From assembly GCA_000151295.1 (NCBI GenBank), contig GG745328.1, positions 1,177,585-1,241,584 on the forward strand: 64,000 nt of DNA. Reading direction: 5' to 3'. This DNA is from Allomyces macrogynus ATCC 38327 (Eukaryota > Blastocladiomycota > Blastocladiomycetes > Blastocladiales > Blastocladiaceae). The notes beneath the pieces were generated by a model that saw only the letters and a program-made list of their open reading frames with translations, was not told the origin of the DNA and searched no databases. Both the position numbers and the translations under genes were made by a program. Shown here piece after piece: positions 11,084 to 22,754 of the stretch (its first letter is position 1; each line of letters opens with the position of its first letter).

Positions 11084-14000
11084 ATGTCACAGCAGCGCCG
11101 GTTCCGCGTGCGCCTCTCGCAGGTTCGCGCCGAAAACCTGCCGTCCAAGGACCGGCAAGGCGCAAGCGATCCCTATTTTATCTTTGATTGTTCGTGCCTC
11201 TCCACCGTTTCGTTTGGTCAGAATGCCTGCCGTTGCTGAGCTGCCGTGCGCTGCCCGTTTAGTCGACAACTTCAAGTCGATCAAGTCGGAGGTCGTGAAA
11301 AAGGAGTTGCATCCGCAGTGGGCCATTGATGTGCATTTCTACTACGAGACGGTGGGTCATTTTTTTTGCCATACTCACGGTTGATCTTTGTTTTCCAGTT
11401 TGCACCCTTTGAACTGATCGGCGCGTTGCTCTTTTCGCCGGCGATTAGCGCTACGTCAACCGCTTCAAGGACAAGACGCTGCGCTTCGACATCTACGACC
11501 ATGACCGCTTCTTCAAGGCCGATGATTATATTGGTCCGTTGCGCACATTGTTGTCTTCACGTCATGTCGCTCTAATTAACCGATTCGACGCGATCTAGGT
11601 GGCTGCGAACTCGGTATTGCACTCTCTCGTCGCAAGCCATTGTCTGTGGCCGGCCCCTAACCAACCTGACGTTCTGGCGCTCTAGACTTGCACACGGTCG
11701 CCGTCGGCTTTGTCCAGCACGAGATTGTGCTACGCGGTGTGCGTGTTGGTCCTTTCGATGTTTTTCCGGAAAACCCTTGACTGACGCGCGGAATCGCGCT
11801 TGTTGTATCTTTGTAGCGCAAGAAGGAGCCCGTCGGCAAGCTGTTTTTCAGCCTCGAAATGGACCTGTGGGAGGATATCACGGGCACGTTCAAGGACCTG
11901 ATGCTGCAGCTCTACGAGGAGAACGTGTTGCCCGAGCCGCGCGAAAAGTACTTGCAGATCTTTTACGAAAAGGAGTATGCTATATTCTCGCTTTTCTCGC
12001 CGGACGATCGTGCCGTTTAACTTAGTTGTAGCCGCGGTAGCCAGGAAAATGTCATGCGAACCGACTCGGTGCGAAATCGGAACGCGTCGTGGGGCGACAC
12101 GCCCTCGCTCATCTTCAACACCAAGCTCTACGTACGAACAGCGGTGTATTGCGATTACATGGACACGATGCAGTGTTTCTGACTGTTCCTCACTGCTCTT
12201 CACCAGGATTTCCGACGGCTCGGCCTCAGGGTCAATGTCGTGCAGACCGAAGGCAACCTGTTGCTCGGCCAGGGATGGGTTCGTATCTTTCTCTCCGCTC
12301 TCCACCGGTATTTGCACCCGCCCGTCGAGCAACCGTGACGCTGATCGCAGCTGTCTCCGTGCCCTGCATCCAGATCCCGCCACAAGTCGCCTTAGCCAGC
12401 AACAACTCGCTCCAGCCGTTTCGCATCGCGATTGCCGGCGCCAACAACATGGAGGTTGGCGTCCTCGAGGGCTACATGTACCTCAAGAACCTGCCGGCGT
12501 TTGGACAGCGGCCCGTTGGCGTGCACACCGACACTGGCCCGATCTACAGCGCCTCGGACGACGGTCTGCCGCTGGCGCTACACAGCACTGGAAACAGCGT
12601 CAATACCGGCGTCGCGCCGTTACCACCGCCCAAGGATTTCATTGCCTCGGCGCCGTCGTCACTGTCGCGGCCCACGTCGTCCGTGCAGCCCCCGTACCCA
12701 GCAACCTACCCGATCAGTCACCACCACGCAAACAGCCCGCACGCCACGGGCGCGTACCCGGTGTCGAACGGGTCCTACCCGCCCGCGAACGCGCCCTACC
12801 CACCCGCGAACTCGCCCTACCCTCCGTTGACCTCGCCGTACCCACCCTCGTCGCTGCCCGCGCACCCTGGCGCGCCGTACGTGATGGCGCAGCCGACCGC
12901 ACCTTATCCGCCCGTGGCCGGCGGATTTGGCCACCCAGCAACCGTCCCGCCCGTCGACATGTACCCGGCCATGGTCCCGCAGCAGTCCACGGGCAGTTCG
13001 CCCGCCGGGTCACGGCCCGTCTCGATCCAGCCGTCGGGCCGGCCACCCGCGCCGATCCAGTCGCCGCAGAGCACCGGGTCGGCGACGGCGTTCCCAATGC
13101 CGCTGGAATCAGCCACGGGCGGCTCGTCGCGGCCGGCTTCGGGTATTTACCCGCCGCCAATGCACGCGGAACGGCCGCCGCTCGCCATGCCAACGGGGAT
13201 CTACCCACCGCCCTCGATGGGCATGCCCTCGGCCACGGGCGTCTACCCGTACCCGCCGGCTGCGGCCATGCCGATGCCGTCGGGCGGGAGTTACCCGCCG
13301 TCCGGGATGGGCATGCCCGCGCCGCCCGCTGCGGCGGGGGCGATGCCGATGCCATCGGTCGTGATTCCGCCACGAACGGTCGTCCCGCCACCCCGCACGG
13401 TCGTGCCGCCACCGTCGCGGTCCACCGCGTCCCCGGCGAGCGCGCGCGCGCAGTATGTGGGCGGCCGGCCACCGATTTACCCTCCGTCGCCGCTGCCGCC
13501 GTCGCACATGAACAGTACGAGTTCCAACGGGTCCGACGTGCCGATGGCTGGAGTGGCAGCAGCGGCAGCAACTGCAAGTGGGGTCGCGAGTCACGGCACC
13601 GGCGGGTCGTTTGCTCTACCCGGCGCGTTCCCGGGATCGTCGGCGTCCGAGTCGGCCGCGAGCTCGCCAAAAGTCACGCCGCATCCACCCGCGCTCTACC
13701 CGCCGCCAGATTACATGGCCGCGGGCACGCGCGGGATGCCGAGCGAGGGACCAGTGTCGGCGAATACGACGGGACCTGCGGGCGTGTATCCTCCGAACGC
13801 GGCGGGTCCGGTCTACGCGAATGGGACGGGGCAAGTGTACGCGAATACGACCGGCCCAGTTTGCGCGAATGGAACGGGCCCGGTGTACGCGAACACGACG
13901 GGTCCAGTTTACGCCAACACGACGGGGCCTACCGGTGTCTATCCTCCCGCGACGGCCGCTGGGGTCTATCCTCCCCCTGCAGGCGTCTACCCCCCTCCTG

Positions 14001-14128
14001 CGGGTGTCTATCCTCCCGCGACGGGACCTGCGGGCGTGTATCCCCCCGCAGCAGGCGTCTACCCGCCGCTGGCATCGACGTACCCGCCGCCCGGGGTCCC
14101 GTACGGCAACGTTTATCCGCCGCCGTGA
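11084..14128 (+). CDS. C2-domain protein with long Tyr-Pro-Pro repeat tail
   Basis: Nine exons: 11084-11189, 11263-11351, 11449-11533, 11599-11613, 11686-11738, 11817-11974, 12041-12131, 12207-12278, 12374-14128; total 2424 nt, 807 residues, every junction in phase. Exon 4 is a 15-nt microexon (GTGGCTGCGAACTCG). The N-terminal ~130 residues form a C2 domain: FRVRLSQVRAENLPSKDRQG, ASDPYFIFDF, LRFDIYDHDRFFKADDYIGG and KKEPVGKLFFSLEMDL; C2 domains usually bind phospholipids, often with Ca2+. A second conserved globular part follows, ending FRIAIAGANNMEVGVLEGYM. The last ~550 residues are low complexity: PYPPANSPYPP-type units, then a VYANTTGP / VYANGTGP array (13,741-13,925) and GVYPPPA units to the stop. 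Likely a membrane-recruited scaffold; the domain order is what is seen, the role is inference. Confidence 0.85.
13741..14128 (+). repeat. Coding tandem repeats VYANTTGP and GVYPPPA
   Basis: Within the last exon of the C2 gene, about six copies of an 8-residue unit (consensus VYANTTGP or VYANGTGP; one copy reads VCANGTGP) are followed by seven GVYPP-type units. Copies are near-identical at DNA level (for example gcgaatacgacgggacct), pointing to recent expansion by unequal exchange or slippage. Confidence 0.85.
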
Positions 14129-14292
14129 TCTTGTGCGGGCGAGATCGTGTCATTGTGAACTCTTTTTTTTCCCGTCGTCTGGATGTGGCGCGCAGTTTTG
14201 TTTCGGTTCTTGCGTAGATACACGGCCATTCCAGGTGTGCTCGGCTGCCATATTCAACGTGAGACGAAATGATAACGATAAAATTGTTTGAT

Positions 14293-16125
14293 TCATGCTC
14301 GCCAAAGCGCGACCTGCCCGCTCTCCGTCCACACGGCGACCACGTTGGCCCCCGGATGCGCGCACAACCCAATCGCCTTCTCGACAGTGCGCACCATGGC
14401 CACGGCCTGCTTGCTCTTGGTGCTGATCGCAACCAGCGTGCCGTGGTCCGAGACCACGTACACGTACTGCCCATGCGGCGACAGGGCATACCCGACGGGC
14501 TCGCCGGGTGTTTGGTTCGGAATGTTCAGCTCCTTGCTGAGCGTTACGTCCCACACGGTACGGCCCCGCGCGTCCATGGCCACAACCTTCTTCGACTGCG
14601 ACCCGACGAGAATGAGGCCCGTGCCGGGGATCGCGTGGAGAGAGGTAATGCTGAGCGAGTTGGTCGGCGAGACGGTCGTGATGCAGTCGCCCGACTTGGT
14701 TTCCCAAATCTATCAACAGTTGAATGAATGACAGCTTCTCCGCGACGTTGGGCCAGGAAGAGTAACGGGCTCGTACCTTGACCGAGCCGTCACTCGACCC
14801 GGAAAAGATGCGAGTGTAGTCGGTCGAGAAGAGGACGGCGTTGACAAAGCTGGTGTGCCCGCGGTACTCTTTCAACAGCTTGCCCGACTTCATGCCGTGC
14901 AGCCTATAACAGCGAAGATATAAGCGTGAATCCCAGCGACTCGGCGCGCGAGCCAAGAAAGACGAATACGAACCGAACCATGCCGTCGAACCCACCACTC
15001 AATACTTGCGACGCGTCCTTGGTCATGGCCACACAGGTCACCCCCTGCGCGTGCGCGCTCGGGAACCGGCGCACGCACGCGCCCGTGGCCACCTTCCACA
15101 CCTTGATCTTCCCGTCCTGCGCGCCTGACACGAGCAAGTCCGAGTCGCGCGAAAAGGCCAGGCACAGAATCGCCGCGTCCATGCCCATCATCTTATCCTG
15201 CGCCTGGTACTGCAAGTCCTTGCGCAGCTTGCCCGTCATCGGGTTCCAAATCTCGATAAACCCATCCGACGAGCCCGTGGCCAGTAGCTGCCCGTTGGGC
15301 GCAAACGCCACGGCCTCGGCAAATTGCTTGGGCGGGAATTGCAGCGTTGCGTACCCGTGGCCTGGGACCACGTCCTCGGTGTGCTGCAAGGTCGGGATCT
15401 CGCCCTGGAACAGGTCGTAGCCCGTGTCGGGCGTCGCCGAGAGGTACTCGTGCTCCTGTTGCCACCGCAACGCTTGGCCGAGCAGCGTGACGAGTCGCGC
15501 GGGAGCGACGGTGCGGATTTCGCTGCATACCGTGTGTGCGACAGCTTCGCGCCGCTTCGTCTTGCCGTCGGCACCGTACGCCTACTCAACGCGGCGGAGC
15601 GCGTGTCAAAAACGCTCTCTCGCCAAGTTGCGGCGCGCATGAACCGTACCAATCGCGGGTGAAACTCGACCGTCGTCAGCAGTTTCTCGAGCTGCAAGTA
15701 CCGGTCGAGGTCCGCGTCGCGCAAACTCATGAGTGCGTCGCTTTGCCGAAGCAGGATGCGCGCTGCACTGCGGTCGCCATTCTCAATGAGCTCGCCGACA
15801 ATCTGGTCGTAGAGCAGCATCTGCGCGCGGTTCGACAGCGTCAGGCCCCTGGTCGTGCGCAGGACCGCGTCCCACCGACCAGCGAGAATGTCCTGTCGCA
15901 GCATGTCGGTCGACTCGGTGGCATTGAGCGTGATGGATGTCTCATCTTGAAGCGACTGCAGCGTGCGCTGCAGATTGTTTTCCTTGAGAAATTGCTGGAT
16001 CAGGCGAATTACGCTAGAGCATCGTCGTGGTCGCAGCGCAGGTCAGGCTCGGACATGGAAATAATCGGTTGCGTCGAGTGCGGGCATGGTACCGACTCTT
16101 CAGACTTGATTTCGAGACCGGCCAT
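14293..16125 (-). CDS. SMU1: SMU1, WD40-repeat splicing factor
   Basis: Spliceosomal B-complex protein (partner of RED/IK) in the nucleus. Five exons: 16125-16097, 16013-15650, 15581-14974, 14903-14777, 14709-14293; 514 residues, essentially the size of the animal protein. Splicing the 29-nt first exon gives [18 protein letters not shown], matching the LisH start of the family, followed by a CTLH region ([35 protein letters not shown]). The linker has [21 protein letters not shown] repeats follow: [59 protein letters not shown], then less regular blades ending [16 protein letters not shown]. All introns are GT-AG and phase-consistent. It is convergent with the C2 gene; its 5' end faces the disrupted helicase at about 16.35 kb. 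Confidence 0.95.
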
Positions 16126-16346
16126 GGTGGAGAAGAGGAGCGGAGTCTCGGAGACGGGAGGGCAGGTTTGAACAACAGTGGTCAAGGATTTTTGATCGCT
16201 CCATGCTGAACTGTTGAGACAGGTGATGCTGGTTGTGGCTCACAATTTTTTCATCCTCGCTCGCAACGTGGCCGACAAATTGTTGTCAGACCCGCTGCAA
16301 TATCAGCACCGTGGCCATTAACGATCAAGAATAACGCCGCAAGACG

Positions 16347-18595
16347 TTGACCTATGTGTCGAGCACCAGCGGCAATAATGGATCGATATCGCGACTTCCA
16401 CACCAACGACCACTACGATGGGCCCTTGGGCGAGCACCCCGACGCTTGCCCGTCTTCAAGCACCGCAACCAGCTCCTCTACCTGGCCGAGAACTATCAAG
16501 TGGTCATTGTCGTTGGCGCCACGGGCTCGGGCAAGTCGACACAGATCCCGCAGTTTTTGCGCGAGGCCGAGTAATGGGCGGTTGATTGGGTGCACGCAAC
16601 CACGATGGATCGCCGCGACCAGCTTGGCAAAGCGAGTTGCGACAGAGTTGGGTGAGCCGCTTGGCCAGTCGGTCGGATACGCCGTTCGGTTCGACGACAC
16701 GACCAATGCGACCACGACGCGCATTAAGTACATGACCGAGGGCATGTTGCTGCGCGAGATCATGGTCGACCCGCTCCTGTCACGGTACAATATCGTCATG
16801 GTTGACGAGGCGCACGAGCGGTCGGATCGGGTCTTGGGGTTGATCAAGCTGTGCGATGTGATTCTGTCCCTATTGTGAAGGTTCGATGACCACCATTGCA
16901 CACGATTGCTTTTCTGGTCCCTAGCATCATGATCCACCGCGCCGATCTGCGCATTATCGTCGGCGACCCTCGACGCCCTGACCGTCCGCGACTACTTTCA
17001 AGACGGTCACGACCACCAAGTCGCGGAGCTGATCTCGCTCGACGACCAAATGTACCCGCTCGATCACTGGGTCGTCCCGATTTCCAAGGCATCGGCCAAC
17101 CAGCGCGCAGGTCGCGCGGGGCTTACACGACCGGGCAAAGTTTATCGGTTGTACTCGCCAGCATCGTTCGAAAAGCTGCCCGACGTGACGCAGCCCGAGA
17201 TTTTGCGCGTGAGCCTGACGTCGACGGTGCTGCTGCTCAAGTACCTCGGTGTGCACCACGTCGGAGCCTTCCCATTCTTGTCCACTCCGCCGCGCGACAA
17301 CTTTGCGCAGGCTGATGCTGTACACGATGGGCGCGATGTCGGACACGAGCGAGCTCACTGAGCTCGGGCAGCGAATGGCCGAACTGCCCGTCGATCCGCC
17401 GTTGGCGGCGGTGGAACGTGCCAGATATTGCCCGATTTTGGACTTGAAACTGGCTCGTTCCGATCTCGCGTGGTATTGCGTGGAATATAGATCATGCATG
17501 CAAGCGACATGGGCTGCCTCAAGGAGGTTTTGCCAGTCGTCGCGATGCCCAGCATAGAGAGCATCTTTGCTTCCGTGCGCGGCAAGGACGACGCGCTCTT
17601 CAAGGAGATCGAGTTTGCCGTCGAGGAGGGCGATCACATTTCCTATCTGGCCGGTGGGTGATCGTGGGGTTCAGCGCGCAGGTCGAGGCCAAGCTGCTGC
17701 TGCCACGCAACCACCACAGGTGGTTCCACCGCCCGCACCCGCTGCCCCGTCTACGACTACTACGGCTACCGCTCGACGCTCGTCACGTATCGCTGCAAGT
17801 GCACCTTCGGCGCAACCTGCCCCACCGCCACCACCACCACCGCCACCGCCGCCCGGACCAACGACACGTCGGGCGCCCGACCCGCGGAACCGCATCAGTC
17901 AAGCGGGCGCGTTCGCCGTCCTCGCCGCCGCCACCACCGCCGTCGTCGTCGTCCTCGCCCGAACCACCCCTGTCGCCGCCGCGTGCCCGACGGCCCCCAC
18001 AGCCACTTCCCGCTGTGCCTCCACCTGCTCCGCAACCAGCGCAAACGCTCGTGCCCTTGTCGTCGCTCTGTCAAGCCACGTTGCGATCCACCCTTACGAT
18101 GTTGTTGTTTTGGATACGAATAACAAGCACCGGTTCAATTACCAGTCGCTCACGACGGCGGCGCGCATCCACCGCCAACTTTGCCAAGATTCTCGCCAAG
18201 TACGACCTGCTGGTCACGTCGTGCGACGGCGACTCGAAAATCATTCGCAAGTGCCTGCTGCGCGGCTTCTTTGCGAATGCTGCGGCCGCGAACCCGGACG
18301 GGTCGTACCGGTCCTTGCGCGACAGGTCCACGCTCTGGGCTCACCCTTCGAGCGCGCTGTTTGAGCGCGCCCCGCTGTATGTCATGTACCACGAGCTGCT
18401 CGAGACGAACCGCGCGTTCATGCGGCGCGTCACGGTCGTTGACCACCGATGGTTGGCCGAGGCCGCGTGTATCCAGGTTTCCCTTTCTCCGTTTGCTTGC
18501 CGTCCGTTGCGATCGCGTTTGATGCTGACCTGGGAGAGGAAACATGACGCGCACATAGGCCAAACTACTACGAATACAAAAGCCACCAATTTTAA
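16347..18595 (+). pseudogene. Disrupted DHX35-like DEAH-box RNA helicase
   Basis: Fragments in order match DHX35: [21 protein letters not shown]-loop [25 protein letters not shown] (motif Ia, usual TQPRRVAA), DEAHERS, QRAGRAGLTRPGKVYRLY (motif VI), FAVEEGDHISYLA, GFFANAAAANPDGSYRSLRD and the C-terminal PNYYEYKSHQF. Lesions: the P-loop frame has no ATG after the last stop; frame breaks near 16435, 16573, 17313 and 18182; about 5 nt are lost at the SAT motif near 16963 (RADLRIIV then TLDALTVRDYFQ in another frame); about 200 codons are missing near 17065, between that block and HWVVPISKASANQRAG, removing motifs IV and V. About 400 bp of CCN-rich sequence (17661-18075) interrupts the C-terminal half. 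Several GT-AG introns still fit (for example 16853-16925). Either a decaying pseudogene or a badly assembled copy; helicase activity is not expected as it stands. Confidence 0.75.
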
Positions 18596-18598
18596 GTT

Positions 18599-19204
18599 TC
18601 ATCGATCCTTGGACCGAAAGTAATCAGCTAGCCGCTCCATAGCCTCGACCGCCATGCCCGGGTGCCGGTCGTAAATGCCGACAATGAAGTACATGACCGT
18701 CCTGCAAATAATGATCCCTTGGTGCGTCTGCAGCTGGATCGATGCAGTCGACGGGCGCACGACCTCGACAATCGTCTTGTCTTTGTCGCGATCTGCGGCT
18801 GCCGACTTGGTCGTCGCCATCGTCGACATTGGCGCAGCAGCCGTAACGATCCCTCCCCCTCCATTACTACTCGGTGGCGCATCGCTTGGCGCGCCGTCGC
18901 CCTGCACAATGGGCGTTGCCGTCGCCGCAAGCTGCGCGAGCACCGCCATGGCCTCTTCGTCGAGCTTGCCGTAAATGCTAGCGCCGTCGACGCGAATCGC
19001 CTTGTAGAGCCGGGTACCGAGCGTGAATCCTTGCTCGCGCGTGACCATTGGGTGCTCGAACAGGGTCGTGAGCCGCTGCAGGTCCGTGCCGGAGAGCGGG
19101 AACTCGGGCGTGCGCGCCTTGGCGAGCAGGTCCTTGCGCCGAATGATGGCCGCGTGCGGGAAGCAGTAGGTTGAGAGCACGGTTTCGGCGAGAAGCGTGT
19201 TCAT
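18599..19204 (-). CDS. Profilin-domain protein with inserted loop
   Basis: Single-exon frame of 201 residues from ATG at 19204. The N-terminal half fits a profilin fold: MNTLLAETVLSTYCFPHAAI, then a helix/strand block TDLQRLTTLFEHPMVTREQG and FTLGTRLYKAIRVDGASIYG. The C-terminal half carries the family's typical ending: GIIICRTVMYFIVGIYDRHP followed by MAVEAMERLADYFRSKD. Between them is a ~60-residue insertion rich in Ala, Pro, Ser and Asp that ordinary ~130-residue profilins lack. Profilins bind monomeric actin, poly-proline and PIP2; whether this diverged form does is not shown. Its 3' end lies 3 bp from the end of the disrupted helicase on the opposite strand. Confidence 0.7.
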   Translation of the reverse strand: MNTLLAETVLSTYCFPHAAIIRRKDLLAKARTPEFPLSGTDLQRLTTLFEHPMVTREQGFTLGTRLYKAIRVDGASIYGKLDEEAMAVLAQLAATATPIVQGDGAPSDAPPSSNGGGGIVTAAAPMSTMATTKSAAADRDKDKTIVEVVRPSTASIQLQTHQGIIICRTVMYFIVGIYDRHPGMAVEAMERLADYFRSKDR

Positions 19205-19487
19205 GGCAGTTAGTCGATTGCTGGGTTCGCCGTGGATCAGGATCGTGCTGGGTGCGACTTGCACAGAGCCGCAGGGGCTGCTTGGTGGCTGGTCGTTACT
19301 GACTCTCGACCGCGTGTGCGAGAAAAAGGAGGTTCGTCGTCGAGATCTTGGATTGCAGGCCGACATCAAGAGAGAGGCAGCGCCGCATGAGGTGTGAGAC
19401 GTGTTGATCTTATTCGTCCCGTGGAAATGAGAGTCATGGCGAAATGCCCTGTCGCAACAAAAAATGTCAAGCGCAAACTGGCTAAAT

Positions 19488-22400
19488 CTATCCTCCACCC
19501 TGCAGCGATGTAGTCCTTTCAGTCTCTTTCCGATACGGCACGTCTTCTGGCAAGTCATCCCACGTATCCGTCCCCAACCCATCCTCGCCACCGTCCGGCG
19601 GGTCGTACTCGTCAATCGACGCCGACCGCTCAAACAAACTGCGCTGCCACCGGAGCAGCACAAACGGGAACACGAGCGCAACAAACTGGAGCGCGAGCAA
19701 GATCGCGTTCGCAATCCAGAAATTCGAGAGCTTGAGCGACATGAGGTTCAGCCCATACGCGCAAAAGTTGGTGACGCCCACGACAAGCAAGAGCGACCCG
19801 TAGAGCCGACCGAACGACCCGAACCCAAAGATTTTCCCGATATAGTTGCAGGCCACGGTCCAGACGGTCGGGCGCAGCATGGCGACGACGACCATGGTCA
19901 CGTACTGCAGCGGCTCGAGCGGCACCTGCACGAGAACGCCAATGAAGACGGCGATCGCCGAGACCAGGAAGAAGAGCTGGTGTTGCGGCATGCGAACGAG
20001 CATTGTGCCGAGAAACGGCGCGACCAGCACGCTGCATCCGGGCAGAATGATGCCCCATGCGAGAATCATGGTGTCGTAATCGGTCTTGGGCATGTCGAAT
20101 TGCAACAGCTGGTTGTTGATCGACTGCATGTAAAAGTTCATGAGCAGCACGGTCGTGGCCGTGTGCAGGACAAACAAGTAATAGAACGGCGACCGGTACT
20201 GCTCAATGATCGTCATGTGCTCGAGGCACAGGTAGAGGTCGGCGTTGCGCGCAATCTCGTCGGCCAGCGCGTCGAGGGACATGATGCGCGGCCCTTGCGT
20301 GCCGCCCGTCAGAATCGAAACCCGTCGTGTGCGCGAATCAGATCCTGGCGTGAGCCCACCACTGTCGACACCCACTTGGTTGAGATCCGTGGGCCGGGAC
20401 GCCGCGAGAACGGCCGATTTGAGCAGGAACGTTGACGGGGCAAACGAGGTTGCGCGCGACATTCGGCCGTCGGTCCCGTCCGACATGCGCAGGGCCGCGA
20501 CCGACGCGACCATCGAATCCCACGATTCGCGACGCACGATATTGGTCGTGACAAAATCGAGCACGACCGACCCGGCCACCGCGGCCGTGAACATGACCGA
20601 GGGCTCACGCGTGCTCATGCCGCGCATCGTGCCGGTTCGCGCTGACGCTGCGCGCGTCGAGTAACTCGCTCTGCGCATCATGCGACTTGTCATGGGTCGG
20701 CTTGGACCGCGCCACATTCCGGGTTGAGCAGCGCTCTCGGCCCGTGGCGACGTCGCGGTGGGACCAGTGCTCGTCGATGACGATGCGCTATTGACTCTTC
20801 TCTTGAGTGGGACCTTGGTGCGTTGAATCGCTTCCTGCGACTCCAGGCCCTCTTCCGATTCTTGCACCGGGTCCGCCGTCATAAACTGCGTGCCCAACAC
20901 GGGCGACCCGACATCCTTCGACTGCAGGGTTCTCTGGCTGATGTCGGGTTCGAGATTGGTCGCGAGCGGACTCGGTGGCGGCGGTGCGCGCGACGCGCGT
21001 CTTGACCGTGTTGACGACTCGGTCGGCGGCGTTGCAGACCCCACCACAGCGGGCTGTCGCCACTCGTCGACCGGATCGGCCAACGTGTCGAGCGCATCGG
21101 CCATATCGGTCCCCAAAATCCGGTTCTGCACGGCGGCGCTGGCCCGCGCCGGCTTGGACGATGCGGGCGGTGGCAAGTCGCTCGGCGTCACTTTCAGAGA
21201 CTGTGTCGGGGTCACGGAGCGCCACGGCATGAAGAAGACGGCAAACAGGAACACGGCTGCGACAATGAGCAGGTAGGCGTAAAAGAACGACGTGACGGAT
21301 CGTTGCCCAACGGCCAGTGTTGGTGCCGCGACAAAGCACATCCGCAACAGGCTGAACATGAGGGCCGAGACGTCGTACGAGACACTACAATATTGGGCAA
21401 AAAGGAAGCGTCGGAAACGAACACATCAAACGAGGGTGAACGAGAAACAGTGGAGGGTAAAGTACTTGAGGAGCACCACGTAAAACGCCGACTTGGCCGG
21501 GTACACGTTGGCAACGTGGAACGAGGCCGTGTACATGGCGCTGCCGCCCGTCGAGAGCAAGATGAACGCGGGGATCACGGCGTCGTCAAAGTTGCGGTTC
21601 GTGTGGCCAAACGCATTCGAGAAGAGACCAAATGCCATGGCGAGCAGCGCGCACGAGAGAAGATACAGAATCTTGGGCCCCCACTTGTCCAAGATGTACC
21701 CAATGGGCACGACGAGGAATGCGCCAAGCGCTTGCGCAAGCGTGTAGGTCAGGTCGCTATAGACGAGCTGCGCGTCGCACGGCGTGCCCGACGTCCACGC
21801 GGTCGTGCAATGTCGGGAGAAGACGCCAATGTCGAGCATAATTTCCTTGAGCGGTGAGAACCCCGAGCCGATCCCGGCAATCAGGCAAATGAAGACCGGC
21901 GTGCCAAAAGCCAAGATCCGATTCCTCCACGGCGAAATACGCGCCGAGGCCGGGCGCAACGGGCGAGCAGACCGCACGCGGGCCGACATGGCGCGCGCCG
22001 ACTGCAGGCGCTGCTTGACCACCGATTCCTGCGTGACGGCAACGGCGCTCTTGGACCGTACCACACTCTTTGGTGGGAAGGAGCTGCTTGGTCGGACTGT
22101 TCCTGGAAGCGGCGATGCCATGCTAATGGACTGTCGACGCTCCGTGGTGGGCCGTGCAGTACTCATGGGTCGCGGCCCAGCGGCTCCCGGACGAGTTGCT
22201 GCAGACGCTGCTCGGCTGGTCGTGGCGGTACGCGGCGGTGGTCGAGAGGACGTTGGGCGTGACGTCGGGCGCGACGTTGGGGAAAGCACGGGCGGTCGGG
22301 TCGCGTCGGGCGTCTTGCGGGCGCTGCCCGCTCGCGAGCCCAAGGGGGATACACCCAGCGGCGACGCAGCGGCAGATGCCGCAACCCGCGGACCAACCGG

Positions 22401-22754
22401 TTCCTCTTCGACAGGAAACAGCGCCGAGTCGGACATGGCGTGACCCGTGCATCCACCAGGCGGCAGCGACAGACCCTGGTCCGCCCAATCGCCCGAATCG
22501 CATGGCCCCGACAAGGAAGCGGCGAAGCTGGCGTTGGGCGTCATGGGGCGGAATGAAATGGTTTTCGGCGGAAGGTTGAGCGGAGTCAAGAGTCGGTGCG
22601 CCGCGAGAACCGGGACGACGGCGGAGGCTACTCGTTGACCGCTGTCGCCATTCGAGTCCACTAGTGCGACATCTTGAGTGGGGCCATGATCAGGGTCGCC
22701 ATGAAAATCGCTTGCAGCAGAAGCTTGATTCCCGGGGTGAGGGTCCGCTTCCAT
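19488..22754 (-). CDS. Major facilitator transporter, SLC43/Fmp42-like
   Basis: Two exons, 22754-21466 and 21384-19488, joined across an 81-nt intron (GTACTT..TTGTAG; VVLLN|VSYDV), giving 1061 residues from the chosen ATG; the frame stays open upstream to 22967, so the start is uncertain. The first TM bundle includes YTLAQALGAFLVVPIGYILD and KWGPKILYLLSC, the loop signature of the SLC43 / fungal Fmp42 branch, plus SFFYAYLLIVAAVFLFAVFF. A cytosolic loop of more than 300 residues (Ser/Thr/Arg-rich) separates it from the second bundle (FYYLFVLHTATTVLLMNFYM, MILAWGIILPGCSVLVAPFL, LFFLVSAIAVFIGVLVQVPL). The tail is acidic. Animal SLC43 members carry branched amino acids or purines; the substrate here is unknown. 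The N-terminal ~290 residues are disordered with Arg/Ser and Ala/Thr tracts. Confidence 0.82.

Noticed and set aside
12714..13670. 318-codon minus-strand frame opposite the C2 gene tail
   Set aside because: It is the antisense shadow of the Pro/Tyr-rich exon; Arg/Thr-rich composition without domains.
17671..17895. Poly-Gly/poly-Pro frames near 17.8 kb
   Set aside because: They come from a CCN-rich low-complexity stretch inside the disrupted helicase, not an independent gene.
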